The notes: generated by a model not told the origin, from the letters alone. 64,000 nucleotides of DNA from JAKVBK01 sp022447275 (GCA_047125605.1 CP138932.1:1054001-1118000), one strand, 5' to 3'; shown: positions 8,874 to 18,239, counted from the first letter of the stretch. Program-made: numbers and translations.

Positions 8874-9528
8874 CGAATTTTATAACTATATTACTCACTC
8901 TAGATGCCATTTGAAATTGCATCCAATATAAACATATAGTGACATCAAAAGATGGTAAATTTCGTAACGAAAGAAGTGCTAATACTAAAATAGGCATTTG
9001 CTTCGGATACCCAATACTTTTTTGCAAGAATTCCTTGAATCTTAAATAGGAAGCGACCCTTTTCTAATTGGGTTAACTTTTACGAAAGGTTTAGCCTAAA
9101 ATGAACTCATATTACTTTAACTAGTCCGCCTGCGGCTGTAGCGCATCTATTATTTGGAGCCTATTATCTATTTGCTTTTGTATATTGAGAAATAGTCTAC
9201 TGACGCTGCAGAAAGATGCGCAAGCACCCAATGCGCGACTCTTCACATAAGATAAAGCAGGAGGACAACTAACAAGTAAAATACTTCTTAGCTGGGGTTT
9301 AATACTCACGCCAACTGCACGATTGTTCTCGACGGAGTGAGGCAAACGTCGTCGCAGGCCATTAAGGCCTAAGCTTAGAGAGTATTTTGCCCTGCAACGT
9401 ATTGTCAAATCAATGCAGACCGCACTATATTGGGTTGTCCACTTTGGCTATGAATTGGTTGCGAATATCTGCGGCTTAAGGGATACGATATGATGTGTTG
9501 GGTCGTAACTTAAAAATGGCTGGGAAAT
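8874..9528 (+). other. AT-rich gap with no recognisable gene
   Basis: About 650 bases, the most AT-rich stretch of the window near 8880-9120. A minus-strand open frame at 9408-9121 (95 codons) has no known motif and no clear ribosome site, so it is not called. No terminator with a clear stem and T tract was seen. The region probably contains promoters for the methyltransferase that follows, or remains of deleted genes. Confidence 0.45.
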
Positions 9529-9615
9529 ATGGAATCCGAGACTTACGATAGATCATTCTATGAAATGTAGCAGAACGACTCTGCCTCGTCTGCACAGAAA
9601 ATTGTCCCATTACTA

Positions 9616-10299
9616 ATGGAGCTATTGAAGCCCAAATCTGTGATCGATATCGGCTGCGGAGTAGGTACTTGGGCTGCCGAGTTTTTAGGGAATGGTGCAA
9701 CCACAGTTCTTGGGGTTGATGGGGACTACGTAGATCGAAAGATGCTCCATCTTCCACAAACCATGTTTAGGCCTGCCGACCTTTCGAAATCATTTGATTT
9801 TGGGACGTTCGACCTTGCGATATCGCTCGAAGTCGCCGAGCATTTGCCCGCAGCATCCGCCATTTCATTCATCAGTTCCTTAACTAAGTCATCGAAGTTT
9901 GTTATATTTTCCGCGGCCCACCCAGGACAAGGCGGCGTCGGCCATATAAATGAACAATGGCCGTCTTACTGGGCATCAATTTTTGAGAAATTTGGCTTCT
10001 CAGCGATTGACTTGGTTCGGCCTATTGTTTGGTCTGATACCAGCATACAACTCTGTTATCGTCACAATATTATGCTATTTGTTCTAGCCTCTGCAGTTCC
10101 CTCACACTTTCACGTCATTGAGGACCTTCGCACTCTCGACATCGTTCATCCAGAGAGATGGGACAGGATAAGATTACGTGATCGCAAGGGGCGTGATGAT
10201 TTTCCGTTCAACCGGAGACAAGGGGTCACAGGACGTTTGCGCAAAATTTCTGACGCCATTGCTTCGCTTGGAAATGGAAGTAACCCGAAGAGCCGCTAG
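9616..10299 (+). CDS. Class I SAM-dependent methyltransferase; upstream coding interrupted by an amber codon
   Basis: From ATG 9616 this gives 227 residues. The S-adenosylmethionine loop KSVIDIGCGVGTWAAEFL is followed by VLGVDGDYVDRK (acidic end of strand 2) and ISLEVAEHLP, typical of methyltransferases in polysaccharide clusters. The family normally starts some 30 residues earlier. An ATG at 9529 in the same frame reads MESETYDRSFYEM, then TAG at 9568-9570, then QNDSASSAQKIVPLLMELL. That upstream coding matches family N-termini, so the true start is very probably 9529 and one stop codon (perhaps from CAG) truncates it. There is no ribosome site before 9616. The gene may be inactive, or may be expressed in shortened form. 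Its methyl acceptor is unknown. Confidence 0.7.
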   Translation: MELLKPKSVIDIGCGVGTWAAEFLGNGATTVLGVDGDYVDRKMLHLPQTMFRPADLSKSFDFGTFDLAISLEVAEHLPAASAISFISSLTKSSKFVIFSAAHPGQGGVGHINEQWPSYWASIFEKFGFSAIDLVRPIVWSDTSIQLCYRHNIMLFVLASAVPSHFHVIEDLRTLDIVHPERWDRIRLRDRKGRDDFPFNRRQGVTGRLRKISDAIASLGNGSNPKSR

Positions 10300-10385
10300 T
10301 TTTGACAATGGTTGCAAGATATAATCTGAACAGAGTTGGTTTGGCTGAAGATGCTCACTCAAAGAACAATCGGGGTATCTGAGCA

Positions 10386-11348
10386 ATGTCGAGCCCTACA
10401 TTCTCAGTCGTTGCGATGGTCCGTGAGACAGCGGATGTAATTGAGCTTTTTGCGCGACATCACTTGCAGCTAGGCGCCGAGACGGTGCGCCTCTTCTTCG
10501 ATGGTGAACAGGACGAGGCACCTGGTATCATTATACCTGGATTGAGCATAACCGTATGCGATAGCCTTTTCTGGGTCGATCGGCTTGGACGTATGCCTTC
10601 TAATTTGGACGAAGGCCTCCGAACTGTTTTTCGCGAAGCTCACGAAACGTCAACTAGTGACTGGCAGTTCTTCTGCGATGCAGACGAGTTTCTAGTCTCC
10701 AGCTATCGTTTCGCCGACCTGTTAACGAAGATACCGACCGAAGTAGAATCACTTCGCATCATGAATCTTGAAGCAGTCTGGGGTCCGGATGACTTGGCTG
10801 GTGATCCTTTCGGATGCACTTACTTCCGTGTACCATTAAAACCAAAGAATGAGGCGATCCTTCGCATTTTGCTTCCCCGCCGACGACATAAGCAGTTCCG
10901 CAAAGGACTTGTAGGACACTGCTTCGGTAAACATATGCTGCGCAAAGGAACAATCGTAGATAGCTATAACAGTCATAGCTCTTCACGGAACGGATTCGAA
11001 GTGGGTGTCTGGTCGAGTGATCTAGGATTCAACCAAGATCATGTCTTCGTTGCGCATTTCGATGCCATAAGCGAAGCGCGGTGGATAGAAAAATGGCGTC
11101 GCCGACTGTCAAAAGAGCGTCCATCGACAGAAATGGGGCCTCATCGTCGAGCTCAGGCTGAAGCAATTTCCGAAGCGAACTCGAATGGGACCATGCCGCT
11201 TGTTTTCAGAGAACTTTACACCACTTCCTCGTACGAGACCACAATCTTGGGTGCCATAGGGGGAATCCGGCGCCACCGGATTTTCGTCGCAGAAAATTCA
11301 TCCGAACCGGACCCTGGCGGATCCACTCCCGCTCTGAAACAAGATTGA
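10386..11348 (+). CDS. Glycosyltransferase family 2-like protein (Glyco_tranf_2_4 type)
   Basis: A 320-residue protein starting SPTFSVVAMVRETADVIELF. The block WQFFCDADEFLV contains the D-A-D-E-F motif usual for this GT2-like family, where the acidic residues hold metal and sugar nucleotide. The middle (RHKQFRKGLVGHCFGKH) and the later VFVAHFDAISEARWIEKWRR segment with a conserved H-F resemble the same family in Rhodobacterales capsule loci. No membrane segment is seen, so it should be cytoplasmic. The tail after about residue 290 is low in conservation and proline/serine-rich. A hairpin GTTCGG/CCGAAC followed by A/T runs lies directly after the stop (11352-11369) and may end the transcript. 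Confidence 0.75.
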   Translation: MSSPTFSVVAMVRETADVIELFARHHLQLGAETVRLFFDGEQDEAPGIIIPGLSITVCDSLFWVDRLGRMPSNLDEGLRTVFREAHETSTSDWQFFCDADEFLVSSYRFADLLTKIPTEVESLRIMNLEAVWGPDDLAGDPFGCTYFRVPLKPKNEAILRILLPRRRHKQFRKGLVGHCFGKHMLRKGTIVDSYNSHSSSRNGFEVGVWSSDLGFNQDHVFVAHFDAISEARWIEKWRRRLSKERPSTEMGPHRRAQAEAISEANSNGTMPLVFRELYTTSSYETTILGAIGGIRRHRIFVAENSSEPDPGGSTPALKQD

Positions 11349-11642
11349 CTAGTTCGGCGCTGCCCGAACAAAAAATACAAAAGTTTTTTATTCCCTGCGT
11401 GCTGTGCAACTAGCCACAGGAAAACCTGTGATAACACCATTACAAAGCGTTGCGAGCACCGCGCCTGCGTCGGAAACCATAGCTCGGACAACCGAAAGCC
11501 AGTCATGCAAAAGTAATCAGTACAAATTGTGCAGAGTAATTTAAAGCAGTCGACTTAGTTTATCGTAGGAATCACAAACTTTACACGCGCCCTCGCACAA
11601 AGTAGCTACCCCCACAATCTAAGTTTGCCCAGAGGGACTGTC

Positions 11643-12674
11643 ATGATGAAGATCGCACATCGAAACATCGGCCCCAACCACCCCCCGCTCGTCATAGCGG
11701 AAATTGGGATCAACCACGGCGGCGATTTAGCAGTTGCCAAAGAAATGGTGCGCCTGGCGGCAAGCTCAGGCTGTGAAATGGTCAAGCACCAAACACATTT
11801 TGTCGAAGACGAGATGACCGATGAAGCGAAGGCAATCTATCCCCCCAACGCAGACGTCTCCATCTGGGATGTGATGGCGCAATGTGCGCTCTCCGCCGAT
11901 GAAGAACTCGAGTTAAAGCGCTATACAGAAGAACTGGGCATGATCTTTATATCAACGCCCTTTTCGCGCAAGGCAGCCGATTTCCTTGCCGAAGCGGACG
12001 TACCCGCCTTTAAGATTGGATCCGGTGAGGCCGACAACCTGCCCCTGATCCGCCATATCGCATCCTTCGGAAAGCCCGTCATCATGTCCACGGGTATGCA
12101 AACAATCGACACGATGCGCCGCTCGGTGGCAATCCTCGAAGAGGCCGGCATTGAGTATGCGTTGCTGGAATGCACAAACCTCTATCCTTCTCCACCGGAG
12201 ATCGTCTCTCTCCGCGGTGTAACCGACCTTCAAAAGGCATTTCCAAATGCTGTTGTTGGATTTTCCGACCATTCCATTGGCCCGGAGATGGCGCTTGCTT
12301 CCGTTGCGCTGGGCGCTTGCATCTTGGAGCGCCACTACACCGACACGCGCTACCGTCAGGGACCGGACATTATCAACTCCATGGATCCACCCGAGCTCCG
12401 CCTGATGATCGAACGCTCTCGCGAGATCTGGATTGCTGCGAACAACCCCAAACAACGCACGCAAGCCGAAGAGTCCGTCTATGCCTTTGCCAGAGCCTCG
12501 GTAGTTGCCGACAGAGACCTTCCAGCTGGGCATATAGTCGGCGAAGAAGATATTTGGGCGCGTCGGCCCGGCTCCGGCGAAATTCCTGGGTATGAATTTG
12601 ATAATGTGATTGGCAAAAAATTGTTGCGCTCCGTCACTCGTAACATGCAGTTGAAGTGGAGTGATCTGTCATGA
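11643..12674 (+). CDS. neuB: N-acetylneuraminate synthase family (nonulosonic acid synthase) NeuB
   Basis: A 343-residue protein; ATG 11643 is chosen because AGAGGG lies six bases upstream. The NeuB TIM barrel covers residues 1-about 270, with PLVIAEIGINHGGDLAVAKE, MVKHQTHFVEDEM, FISTPFSRKAADFL, FKIGSGEADNLPLIRHIA, STGMQTIDTM and GFSDHSIG. A C-terminal SAF (antifreeze-like) domain covers about 280-343. It condenses phosphoenolpyruvate with ManNAc or a modified hexose to give a nine-carbon 2-keto acid in the cytoplasm. Together with the NeuC and NeuA homologues nearby it forms a complete CMP-nonulosonate route. The sequence alone does not separate sialic, legionaminic or pseudaminic synthases. 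The stop overlaps the next start by four bases. Confidence 0.88.
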   Translation: MMKIAHRNIGPNHPPLVIAEIGINHGGDLAVAKEMVRLAASSGCEMVKHQTHFVEDEMTDEAKAIYPPNADVSIWDVMAQCALSADEELELKRYTEELGMIFISTPFSRKAADFLAEADVPAFKIGSGEADNLPLIRHIASFGKPVIMSTGMQTIDTMRRSVAILEEAGIEYALLECTNLYPSPPEIVSLRGVTDLQKAFPNAVVGFSDHSIGPEMALASVALGACILERHYTDTRYRQGPDIINSMDPPELRLMIERSREIWIAANNPKQRTQAEESVYAFARASVVADRDLPAGHIVGEEDIWARRPGSGEIPGYEFDNVIGKKLLRSVTRNMQLKWSDLS

Positions 12675-13444
12675 GTCCTTTGCCTGATAATCTTGGTATT
12701 TGGTTGATCAACTTGCCCGCGGACGTTGACAGGCGGGCAAAAATGGAAATTCAATTAGCTTCAATTGGCATTGAGGCCACAGTATTTGAGGCGATAAATG
12801 GTGCTGAGAGATTACATGAGCTGTCTACCAATGTGGAGGAGCAGGCCTATCTACGCAACGCTGGCCAATCAATTGTTCCAGGCCACATCGGTGTATATGC
12901 GAGCCATAAAGCAGTTTGGGATCTATTCCTGAAATCAGGAAAAGATTTTGCTTTGATTCTCGAAGACGACGTCGTCTTTCATAACGACTTTATGCAGGCG
13001 GTTGAGACTGGGTTATCGTGCCATAAGAATTGGGATCTTCTGCGATTTTGTGCAATTCGTGCTAAATTTCCTATTCCGCAGAAAAGAGTCGGACGATACA
13101 CCCTCAATGCTTACATTGGACCATTCACGGGAAACGCAGCTTACCTGATTAACAGGAACACTGCGGAGAAATTCTGCGCAAAGTTTTGGCCCCAAACTCG
13201 GCCACTTGACCACGAGATGAACAGGTTCGACAAATATGGCTACCGGGCAATCGGACTGGAACCTTTTTCTAGTCATCCGGACGATGGGGGTGTGTCTACT
13301 ATCACAGGAATTAAATTTGACAGAATCGTCAAACCGCCTTGGTTCAAAAGGCTTCCATATTTCCAACTTAAAGCTAAAAACTATTTAAGACGGGCTATTT
13401 GGTTATATAGAGCTGGGATGCTGTCGGTTTCCAAGAGAAATTAA
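12671..13444 (+). CDS. Glycosyltransferase family 25 protein coupled to neuB
   Basis: A 257-residue GT25 protein, start ATG overlapping the neuB stop (ATGA), so probably translationally coupled. IWLINLPADVDRRAKMEIQL and ATVFEAINGAERL form the GT25 opening. PGHIGVYASHKAVWDLFL and FALILEDDVVF give the E-D-D metal/donor motif. The later PFTGNAAYLINRNTAEKF and PLDHEMNRFD segments fit the family C-terminal half. Coupling to neuB suggests it works on the same glycan, perhaps adding a neighbouring residue or even the nonulosonate, but the donor is not known. The second half is AT-rich like the rest of this stretch. Confidence 0.85.
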   Translation: MSPLPDNLGIWLINLPADVDRRAKMEIQLASIGIEATVFEAINGAERLHELSTNVEEQAYLRNAGQSIVPGHIGVYASHKAVWDLFLKSGKDFALILEDDVVFHNDFMQAVETGLSCHKNWDLLRFCAIRAKFPIPQKRVGRYTLNAYIGPFTGNAAYLINRNTAEKFCAKFWPQTRPLDHEMNRFDKYGYRAIGLEPFSSHPDDGGVSTITGIKFDRIVKPPWFKRLPYFQLKAKNYLRRAIWLYRAGMLSVSKRN

Positions 13445-13471
13445 ACACATAATTTTAATTCCAATTTAGGT

Positions 13472-14287
13472 TTAGTCTGCGCTCCAAATTTTATAATTTT
13501 CTCTAAAAAACTCTATACAGGCACGGTTTGCCTCGATACGATCAAAACCATTGTACACATATTTATTCAATGCGGCCATTTCCCGCTTTCTACCAATTGA
13601 ACGAATCTTATTCTCCGTATTAAGCCAAATTGGAATACCGCGGCGCTCTAAACATCCAGACAACCATACGTCATCGACAGTCCAAAGCACATCCGGGATG
13701 TCAAAACAAGCGCTGTCAAAAAACTCAGGCTTTACCAACACGCCACCCCATCCCTCTAGGATATCGACATAGCCTGCTGCCTTGGCCTTTGATGGCTTCC
13801 AAGTACCAAGGCTAGCAGCGCGCTTCAGTCGATAGGAAAATCCTTTATCGACAAAGCCAGCTCTGGGCACTCTCGCGCCCTGCCAACCATCGTTAGCGTA
13901 ATGAGGTGCGGACAGTTGCCCTCCTTCCTCACATATACAACAGTCGGGTTTATGCAGCGCAGCGTCGAGAAATCTCTGTGCCCACTTGGGATCATAAAGC
14001 TTATCATCGTCACAGAATAAAATGTGCACGTCTTGGCCGCGATATTCGTCGGCAGCTGGAAGGACTTTAGTTGCCGGGCCCAAATCCTCGTCAATGATAC
14101 GTAGGTTTATCCCTTCCGGGACCCTCGGAAGATCACCAACAGAATACTCAAACCGCTTGTATTTTTTGGGAATGTAGAGATTGACTGACTCGACATTTGC
14201 AGTCTGTGAAAGAAGACATAAGAGGTTGTTTTCAACCAATGGAAACCTAGGCGGAATCGTTGTGAGCGATAGGATTAGTCGGGTCAT
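13472..14287 (-). CDS. Putative glycosyltransferase (GT-A type, DDD motif)
   Basis: A 271-residue protein with MTRLILSLTTIPPRFPLVEN at the N-terminus, a pattern seen in a family of bacterial putative glycosyltransferases. VHILFCDDDKLYDPKWAQRF supplies the D-D-D metal motif at about residues 92-94. GWGGVLVKPEFFD and WTVDDVWLSGCLERRGIP look like the acceptor side. No signal peptide or membrane span is visible. It lies on the minus strand between plus-strand neuB/GT25 and neuC, just downstream of another minus-strand transferase (10 bases apart), so these two probably form a separate transcript. The family is moderately certain; the specificity is unknown. Confidence 0.7.
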   Translation of the reverse strand: MTRLILSLTTIPPRFPLVENNLLCLLSQTANVESVNLYIPKKYKRFEYSVGDLPRVPEGINLRIIDEDLGPATKVLPAADEYRGQDVHILFCDDDKLYDPKWAQRFLDAALHKPDCCICEEGGQLSAPHYANDGWQGARVPRAGFVDKGFSYRLKRAASLGTWKPSKAKAAGYVDILEGWGGVLVKPEFFDSACFDIPDVLWTVDDVWLSGCLERRGIPIWLNTENKIRSIGRKREMAALNKYVYNGFDRIEANRACIEFFRENYKIWSAD

Positions 14288-14296
14288 TGTTTTTAA

Positions 14297-15070
14297 CTAT
14301 CCATCGGCCGTTCCGCCATACTGGGTCCAATAATCCACCATCCAAGGCACCTGACCACTCCCATAGTGAGGCGGCGAGTCCCAATTACCATTAGAAGGTT
14401 TGATCAGATCAATCGGACGTGGTCGTCCATGGAAACACAAGATTTTAGCGGTTGGTTCTTTTGGGTGCCTGAACCTATCAATGATCAAAGGTTGGCGAAG
14501 ATGGTATTTGAAGCTTTGCAGCCAGTTGTCTGGCCAATATGTGATGTTGCCGCACCCCAGTTTTGGAAATTCGTTGTGCAAATAATCTTGCTCGTTTTCA
14601 TATGTCTCTAACATTTCGTTCATATTAGAAACCAAATGATCAACGACCGCGCCCAAGCGACCGATTTCGAAGCTAAATATTCCAGTTCCTGTCCGGGCAG
14701 GACCTGAGTTGTAGCGCCAAGGTCGCGAGTCTAGACAAACAAAAGTTCCCGGAAAAGCGAACATCTCCGTAATGTTACCTGAGATAACGGTGTCTAAATC
14801 AATGAACAGTGCGCGACCGTGCAAACCGTAAAGGGTTTCTAAAAAAACAGTTAGCTTAGGCCATGCCCCAGCTTTCCAAGCACTATCCGGCAAACCGATA
14901 TCCGGAATGGGATGTACGATCACGCCTGGTGCAATGCCGTCCGGTTCATTTGTCAAACAGACAAACGTGCAATCGCCATCAACGTTTGCGCTTACAGCAT
15001 TGTAAAGCACGTTTACATACTCGGCCGAATAAAGCGTGCCCCATTTCATTGTTACAATCACGCGATCCAT
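14297..15070 (-). CDS. Putative glycosyltransferase (GT8-like, DLD motif)
   Basis: A 257-residue protein. VIVTMKWGTLYSAEYVNVLY and the CTFVCLTNEPDGI segment form the first Rossmann-like half. GRALFIDLDTVISGNITEMF carries a D-x-D motif typical of GT-A enzymes that use nucleotide sugars. KILCFHGRPRPIDL near the C-terminus has the conserved histidine seen in GT8-like proteins. Proteins of this shape occur next to NeuB-type genes in many marine alphaproteobacteria. It is the promoter-proximal gene of the two-gene minus-strand unit; the divergent neuC lies 207 bases away. The function is assigned to family level only. Confidence 0.7.
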   Translation of the reverse strand: MDRVIVTMKWGTLYSAEYVNVLYNAVSANVDGDCTFVCLTNEPDGIAPGVIVHPIPDIGLPDSAWKAGAWPKLTVFLETLYGLHGRALFIDLDTVISGNITEMFAFPGTFVCLDSRPWRYNSGPARTGTGIFSFEIGRLGAVVDHLVSNMNEMLETYENEQDYLHNEFPKLGCGNITYWPDNWLQSFKYHLRQPLIIDRFRHPKEPTAKILCFHGRPRPIDLIKPSNGNWDSPPHYGSGQVPWMVDYWTQYGGTADG

Positions 15071-15277
15071 TTATAGGCCTTCTCAAACAGCATGGTTACC
15101 AGGGCTAATTTTACCTCGCACACGCATAGCTTTTGGCTTACGAGAAGTCCAGCATTTGACCTTGGGACAGTATCTTGTCAGCACTCTGAGTCAGAGCTAA
15201 CATTGTATCTCTTTTGATGGCTAACCCTATGCGTTTGCGTGTATTATCTAGCCTGCTGATGACAATGGATACATCGC

Positions 15278-16417
15278 GTGACTTCACCTTGCTTCGAGTT
15301 CAAATCGGTACTTTTTCTCACAGGCACGCGTGCTGATTTCGGCAAACTGGTCCCGCTGGCTACGGCACCGCGCGATGCAGGGTTTCAGGTCTCCTTTTTC
15401 GTGACTGGCATGCATATGCTGGACCGTTACGGTCTGACTAAGAAAGAGGTGCATCGCCTGCCAGGTGTCACGGTGCATGAGTACTTAAACCAGCGGCCGG
15501 GTGATCCTCAGGACATCATCCTAGCCAAAACCATTGTTGGCTTTTCCGACTACATCACGGAAACCCGCCCCGATCTCGTGGTCGTGCATGGGGACCGGAT
15601 CGAAGCTTTGGCCGGCGCGCTTGTCGCGGCAACAAACTACATTCCCTGCGCCCATATCGAAGGGGGGGAAGTGTCGGGCACGATCGACGAGATCTTCCGC
15701 CACTGCAACACCAAGCTCTCCAGCCACCATTTCGTCAGTTCCGAAGACGCCAAGCGCCGCGTCATGGCGATGGGGGAGCCGGAGGAAAAAATTCACGTCA
15801 TCGGCTCACCAGAGCTGGATTTCCACGCGGGGCCCTCTGGCGTCACTTTGGCTGAGGTCAAAGCGCATTATGAGATTCCTTTTGACGATTTCGGCCTTGT
15901 CACCTTTCATCCGGTCACATCCGAGCAAGACAGCATGGGCGCCCAAGCCGAAGCACTCTTTGGAGAGTTGCAGGCCAGCGGCAAGAACTTCGTTGTAATC
16001 GCACCAAATAACGATCCGGGCTCGGAGGATATCTTCGAGGTCCTCGATGCGCTGCCAGCTGATCGGTTTCGTCAGTTCCCGTCCATGCGCTTCAATCACT
16101 TCTCCGAACTCATGAAGAATGCGGCCTGCATGATCGGGAATTCGTCTGCAGGCGTGCGTGAGGCGCCCTTCATGGGGCTTGCCTCCCTCGATATCGGGAC
16201 GCGTCAAACCAATCGTGCACAGGCGGCCTCTGTCTTTTCCTGCGAAGCGCAAGATCGAGCCGCCATACAGAGCTTTCTTACGAGCCAGTGGGGCCACAAA
16301 CACGCTCCGCATACGGGGTTTGGCGAGGGCTGTGCCGCCGATCGATTTGCCAAGATTCTGCAAGACGACGGATTCTGGGATTACGGTTTGCAAAAGTCCT
16401 TCCACGATATCCGCTAA
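15278..16417 (+). CDS. neuC: UDP-N-acetylglucosamine 2-epimerase (hydrolysing), NeuC/LegG type
   Basis: A 379-residue GT-B-like epimerase. VLFLTGTRADFGKLVPLA is the characteristic opening. VVVHGDRIEALAGALVAA and PCAHIEGGEVSGTIDEIFRH form the active-site region, and MIGNSSAGVREAPFMG lies in the C-terminal nucleotide-binding half. Length and motifs match hydrolysing 2-epimerases that turn UDP-GlcNAc (or UDP/GDP-linked diamino sugars) into free ManNAc-type sugars plus nucleotide. The product is the substrate of NeuB. No dehydratase and aminotransferase pair for legionaminic or pseudaminic acid is present in the window, which favours the simple ManNAc route. The exact start is not certain because no strong ribosome site is seen. 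Confidence 0.85.
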   Translation: MTSPCFEFKSVLFLTGTRADFGKLVPLATAPRDAGFQVSFFVTGMHMLDRYGLTKKEVHRLPGVTVHEYLNQRPGDPQDIILAKTIVGFSDYITETRPDLVVVHGDRIEALAGALVAATNYIPCAHIEGGEVSGTIDEIFRHCNTKLSSHHFVSSEDAKRRVMAMGEPEEKIHVIGSPELDFHAGPSGVTLAEVKAHYEIPFDDFGLVTFHPVTSEQDSMGAQAEALFGELQASGKNFVVIAPNNDPGSEDIFEVLDALPADRFRQFPSMRFNHFSELMKNAACMIGNSSAGVREAPFMGLASLDIGTRQTNRAQAASVFSCEAQDRAAIQSFLTSQWGHKHAPHTGFGEGCAADRFAKILQDDGFWDYGLQKSFHDIR

Positions 16418-16516
16418 AGGGATTCGGCGGATTGGGGGCAGCTGTGCACGGGACCGCTACTTGCATTCTGTGCGGGCAAACCGCCCTAGACGCCGCCCGG
16501 ATCAAGGGAAAGGTGT

Positions 16517-17452
16517 TCAGGTCATATCCATATCGACATGGCCGTAAAACAGGCGGGCCTCCCAAGCCTGCGCGATCATCAAACTGCTGTCGCGCATCTT
16601 GTCAAATCTGGGCATGAGCGGATTGCCAGAGGTTTTCTGTCCGCGCACAAGCGCCAAGAAATCCCGCATAATGTCCATGAACATGTCGTTACGATCAAAT
16701 TCATAGGACACGCTCTGAACGCCATCCGCCCGCGCGATGCGCATTTCGGGCGCAAGAAAGTCAAGATCGATGCAGGCATCCCTTCCGCGCAAGCCACAGC
16801 GGCGCAGAGACACGGGGCTGACGTAATCCATTGCAACCGAGCCGACAGCGCCAGATACGCTGGTCAGTGAAAGCCGCGTGGCAAAATCCACACCCGGAAA
16901 ATCCGCGTGCCCTACGCAATCAACCGTACCGAGGGCGGATTCTGGAAACAGCGCCAACGCCAGATCCGCTTCATGGCACAGATCCATCAGCACGCCACCA
17001 CCCTCTGGATCTGCGGCATAGCTGCCCGCAAATGACCAGTTCTCCCGCCATTGCCGCACATCGTGGCCAATTTCCAAGTGGAACCCATAGACATCGGACA
17101 GGTCGCGCGCAGCCAGATCACGCACCGCCGGATGATATCGCATCATGAAGCCAACCATCGAGCGTTCGGCCACGGGCGCACCTGCATCATGAATGGCCTG
17201 CGCTTGAGAAACACGCCAAGCCAAAGGTTTTTCGGCATAAAATGGCCAGTCACGTTGTGCGCAAATCTCGATCAAATCCAGTCGGATCGGGGTTGAAGTG
17301 GCGATGACCACCGCCTCGATATCCGTGCGGGCTTCGAACTTGGCTTTGTCAAAGGAACGCCAGCCGATCAGATCCACAGCCTCACCGAGTGCCGTCAGGT
17401 TTCTATGGTGACGCTGGCCTATCGATCCCGCACCGACGACCGCGATCACCAT
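16517..17452 (-). CDS. Gfo/Idh/MocA family sugar oxidoreductase
   Basis: A 311-residue enzyme with the NAD(P)-binding loop VIAVVGAGSIGQRHHRNL and the family signature EKPLAW at about residues 93-98, whose lysine is catalytic. The C-terminal alpha/beta domain includes GGGVLMDLCHEADLALALF with the conserved D-x-x-x-H. Such enzymes oxidise or reduce hydroxyls of free or nucleotide-linked sugars. Its start overlaps the stop of the SDR gene by seven bases, and the SDR gene follows neuA after two bases. The three are therefore one operon and probably act on the same nonulosonate or a precursor. It converges with neuC. The substrate is not known. Confidence 0.82.
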   Translation of the reverse strand: MVIAVVGAGSIGQRHHRNLTALGEAVDLIGWRSFDKAKFEARTDIEAVVIATSTPIRLDLIEICAQRDWPFYAEKPLAWRVSQAQAIHDAGAPVAERSMVGFMMRYHPAVRDLAARDLSDVYGFHLEIGHDVRQWRENWSFAGSYAADPEGGGVLMDLCHEADLALALFPESALGTVDCVGHADFPGVDFATRLSLTSVSGAVGSVAMDYVSPVSLRRCGLRGRDACIDLDFLAPEMRIARADGVQSVSYEFDRNDMFMDIMRDFLALVRGQKTSGNPLMPRFDKMRDSSLMIAQAWEARLFYGHVDMDMT

Positions 17453-18237
17453 GCGGAGAAACCACCATCCACATTGACCATCTGCCCGGTCATGTGTCCG
17501 GACTGGGGACTGGCGAGAAATAGCATTACATCGGCAATTTCGTCCGGTTGCGCCATGCGATTCTGCATGATCAGGGCCCCGACGCGGCGCTGAAACTCTT
17601 CGCTATGGCCATTGAACACAGCCCCTGGTGCGATTGTGTTCACGGTGGCGCCGCGCTGTGCCCAGTAACCCGCCAGCCATACGGTCAGCCCGTGAATGCC
17701 AGCCTTTGAAACACCGTAGGCTGAGAAGTTTTTAAATGGCATGCCCTCATAGATCGGATGATGCGCCCCATTCAGCGCATACATCGAGGCCACGTTGATC
17801 AGTGTCGCCGGGTACTGGCCGATAATGTCGCGATCCATTTGGCGCGCAATCATGAAGGCACCTGTGAGGTTTGTGCGCAAAGTGCGTTCAAAGTCAGAGA
17901 CGGTCGTATCGGCAAAATCGGGAAAGGGCTGCCCTGCCCCCATCAACATCTCACCCGTGATTGCGGCATTGTTCAGCACAACGTTGGGCTGCCAACCATC
18001 TGCCATGACCTTTTGGAAAATCCCAGTGACAGCGGCCTCATCGCCCACATCGAGGTGGTAAAAGCCAAAGTTGGGATTGTTCTCATGGGCCGCGCACAAT
18101 GCGTCCGCCCGGGCGCCCTCCAAATCCGTTGCGACAACTTTGGCGCCCTTATCGAGCATGCGCCGCACATAGGTGCTGCCAAGAACCCCGCCAGAGCCCG
18201 TGATAAACACCGTGCGCCCGTCCAGTTGATTGCCCAT
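17446..18237 (-). CDS. Short-chain dehydrogenase/reductase in the nonulosonate operon (PtmA-like context)
   Basis: From ATG 18237 this is 263 residues; AAAGGA nine bases upstream supports that start over longer alternatives. The Rossmann loop VFITGSGGVLGSTYVRRML, N-N-A at NNAAITG, the serine in NVASMYALNG and the Y-G-V-S-K active site make a complete SDR catalytic set. It sits between neuA and a Gfo/Idh enzyme. In Campylobacter flagellin glycosylation the SDR PtmA is likewise adjacent to the CMP-sugar synthetase PtmB. The neighbourhood suggests a role in making or modifying a nonulosonic acid precursor; this is inference, since the substrate cannot be read from sequence. Confidence 0.85.
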   Translation of the reverse strand: MGNQLDGRTVFITGSGGVLGSTYVRRMLDKGAKVVATDLEGARADALCAAHENNPNFGFYHLDVGDEAAVTGIFQKVMADGWQPNVVLNNAAITGEMLMGAGQPFPDFADTTVSDFERTLRTNLTGAFMIARQMDRDIIGQYPATLINVASMYALNGAHHPIYEGMPFKNFSAYGVSKAGIHGLTVWLAGYWAQRGATVNTIAPGAVFNGHSEEFQRRVGALIMQNRMAQPDEIADVMLFLASPQSGHMTGQMVNVDGGFSAW

Positions 18238-18239
18238 GC

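Noticed and set aside
9121..9408. Minus-strand open frame of 95 codons in the AT-rich gap
   Set aside because: No motif, no clear ribosome site, and no partner gene; length is possible by chance.
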